A stretch of 64,000 bases of DNA from Burkholderia territorii (GTDB lineage: Bacteria; Pseudomonadota; Gammaproteobacteria; Burkholderiales; Burkholderiaceae): NCBI RefSeq assembly GCF_902833055.1, contig NZ_CADFEJ010000001.1, positions 806,001-870,000 of the forward strand. The letters are read 5' to 3'. Position numbers and translations under genes: made by a program. This document shows positions 62,778 through 64,000 of this stretch, in pieces (the first letter of the stretch is position 1; every line of letters begins with the position of its first letter). The notes under the pieces are model-generated. The model was not told the DNA's origin. It was given only the letters and a program-made list of their open reading frames with translations, and ran no database searches.

Positions 62778-63722
62778 ATGGACTGGACCTACCGGCTGCG
62801 ATTACGGCACCTCCAGGTGCTGCTGAGCCTCGCCAGCACCGGCAACCTGAGCCAGTCGGCGGCAGCGCTCGCGACGACCCAGCCCGCGCTGTCGAAATGG
62901 CTGAAGGAGCTGGAAGAGGATGTCGGGCTGCCGTTGTTCGAGCGGCACGCGCGCGGCCTGCGGCCGACGGCCTATGGCGATGCGCTGATCGAGCACGCGC
63001 GCCGCGTGGAGGCGCAGCTCGACGTCGCGCGCGACGACATGGCGGCGCTACGCGAAGGCGGCAGCGGCCTCGTCACGATCGGCACGTCGGGCGTCGCGGC
63101 CGCCGATACGGTGCCGCTCGCGGTGTCGCAGTTGCTCAAGCGGATGCCGCGCGCGCAAGTGCGTCTCGCCGAAAGCACGATGAACCAGCTGATGCCGCAG
63201 CTTGCGCGCGGCGAACTGGACATCGTCGTCGGCCGCTCGGGCTCGGCGTCCGTCGATCCGCACCTGCACGCCGAAGCGCTGTACGTCGATCCGGTGGTGT
63301 TCGTCGCGCGGCCGGATCATTCGCTCGTCGGCGCGGCCTGTGTCGGCTGGGACGAGGTGCTGGCCTACTCATGGATCGTCTGGCCGTCGGGCACGCCGGT
63401 GCACAACGCGCTGCAAGTCGCGCTGACGGCCGCGGGCCGCGTGCAGCCTCCGCACTGTGTCGAATCGAATTCGTCGATCCTGAACCTCACGTTGCTGAAC
63501 AACACCGACCTGCTGGGCGTCGCGTCGCATCGCGCCGCGCGGCGCTTCGAGCAGTTGAACGCGATCCGCATCCTGCCGATGCGGCTCGAGGGCCAGGGCG
63601 CGGTGTCGATGTACTGGCATCCCGACAGCGCGAATCGCGCGGCCGTCGCTGCCGCGATCGAGTGCCTGCGTGCCTGTGCGGCACCGCAGGTCGGCGGATG
63701 GGAGAAAGTGAAGGAGGAGTGA
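62778..63722 (+). CDS. LysR-type regulator of the gentisate pathway
   Basis: This 314-residue LysR regulator has its DNA-binding domain at the N-terminus (LRLRHLQVLLSLASTGNLSQ, AAALATTQPALSKWLKELEE) and a type 2 periplasmic-binding fold after about residue 90. It is divergent from the gentisate operon and should activate it with 3-hydroxybenzoate or gentisate. The ATG at 62778 follows GGAG; the longer in-frame reading from 62682 lacks family similarity. Confidence 0.9.
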   Translation: MDWTYRLRLRHLQVLLSLASTGNLSQSAAALATTQPALSKWLKELEEDVGLPLFERHARGLRPTAYGDALIEHARRVEAQLDVARDDMAALREGGSGLVTIGTSGVAAADTVPLAVSQLLKRMPRAQVRLAESTMNQLMPQLARGELDIVVGRSGSASVDPHLHAEALYVDPVVFVARPDHSLVGAACVGWDEVLAYSWIVWPSGTPVHNALQVALTAAGRVQPPHCVESNSSILNLTLLNNTDLLGVASHRAARRFEQLNAIRILPMRLEGQGAVSMYWHPDSANRAAVAAAIECLRACAAPQVGGWEKVKEE

Positions 63723-63763
63723 ATGGCGAGGCGGCCGGAACCGGACCGCCTCGCGCTGGCGCG

Positions 63764-64000
63764 TCAGGCGCCGTCGCAGGACGCCGTGTCGTCCAGCATC
63801 AGCGTGCCGACGCGCGCGGGCACGAGCGGCGTGCGCGGCACCGGCGGCGTCCAGCCGAACAATGCCTGCGCGGCTGCGCCGCATACACGGCCCTGGCATG
63901 CGCCCATTCCGCAGCGCGTCAGCAGCTTCGCAGCCGTCCAGCCCGACGCCGGCGCGACCGCGTCGAAGCGCACGTCCTCGCAACGGCACAGTAGCGTATC
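63764..64000 (-). CDS. BFD-like [2Fe-2S]-binding C-terminal domain (5' end outside window)
   Basis: The C-terminal 78 residues of a protein read in from the right edge. The cluster ligands are visible in two blocks, CRCED and CGMGACQGRVCG, the pattern of bacterioferritin-associated ferredoxin-like domains. Such domains occur at the end of FAD-dependent opine, hydrogen-cyanide or sarcosine oxidases. The gene converges with the LysR regulator gene. The start and full domain set are not visible, so the enzyme cannot be named. Confidence 0.8.
   Translation of the reverse strand, partial: DTLLCRCEDVRFDAVAPASGWTAAKLLTRCGMGACQGRVCGAAAQALFGWTPPVPRTPLVPARVGTLMLDDTASCDGA

Overview
The window is GC-rich, densely coded DNA from a Gram-negative bacterium, most likely a Burkholderia of the cepacia complex. 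The inference rests on the gene content: an aryl-polyene locus, pcaQ-pcaHG, a gentisate cluster, a GsiABCD-type importer with DmpA and DppA peptidases, a Burkholderia-type porin ending in Phe, and a short H-NS paralogue. I saw no rRNA, tRNA, IS element, phage or CRISPR array.

Region 1 (1-15077, all minus strand) is an aryl-polyene (APE) pigment operon whose end runs off the left edge. It has sixteen genes, nearly all overlapping by 1-26 bases. They encode a chain-length factor, an acyltransferase, two acyl carrier proteins, a small membrane protein, an adenylation-dehydratase fusion, a glycosyltransferase-acyltransferase fusion, an aromatic ammonia-lyase, a thioesterase, a LolA-like lipoprotein, an MMPL exporter, three ketosynthases, a dehydratase and a ketoreductase. 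Together they supply an aryl starter, extend it on ACP into a polyene, attach it to a lipid carrier and export it. A divergent control region with a perfect TGTAACA/TGTTACA palindrome separates the operon from yigZ.

Region 2 (15.5-27.5 kb) is mixed: IMPACT/YigZ protein, H-NS-like protein, polyphosphate kinase 2, gamma-glutamyltransferase, DUF457-type membrane hydrolase, the large helicase Lhr, an amino-acid permease and a HigB/HigA-type toxin-antitoxin pair. Region 3 (27.6-30.3 kb) is pcaQ divergent from pcaHG (protocatechuate 3,4-dioxygenase), with two near-copies of a 37-bp operator, one at each end of the intergenic region. Region 4 (30.7-41.1 kb) holds an AraC regulator and an eight-gene operon, rpiR-iaaA-gsiABCD-dmpA-dppA, which looks like an import and degradation system for unusual peptides (isoaspartyl, gamma-glutamyl or D-peptides).

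Region 5 (41.4-49.2 kb) is a carbohydrate module (MFS transporter, GH31 glycosidase, porin) followed by a BCCT osmolyte transporter and a coupled small membrane protein. Region 6 (49.2-57.3 kb) contains a methyltransferase, a lipoprotein metallophosphoesterase, a di-haem cytochrome c peroxidase with a 16-copy GGCGTT tandem repeat near its start, a small unknown gene preceded by two LexA-type SOS boxes on a good promoter, a MocR-type regulator, a DUF2917 protein, and a YeeE/YedE sulfur-transport pair with a BigR-type ArsR repressor. Region 7 (57.4-63.7 kb) is a complete 3-hydroxybenzoate to gentisate to fumarate/pyruvate pathway with transporter and divergent LysR regulator. The right edge cuts a [2Fe-2S] (BFD-like) protein.

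The least explained items are the SOS-box small gene at 53530-53805, the coding hexanucleotide repeat in the peroxidase, the 21-codon coupling ORF at 48817, and the duplicated pca operator.
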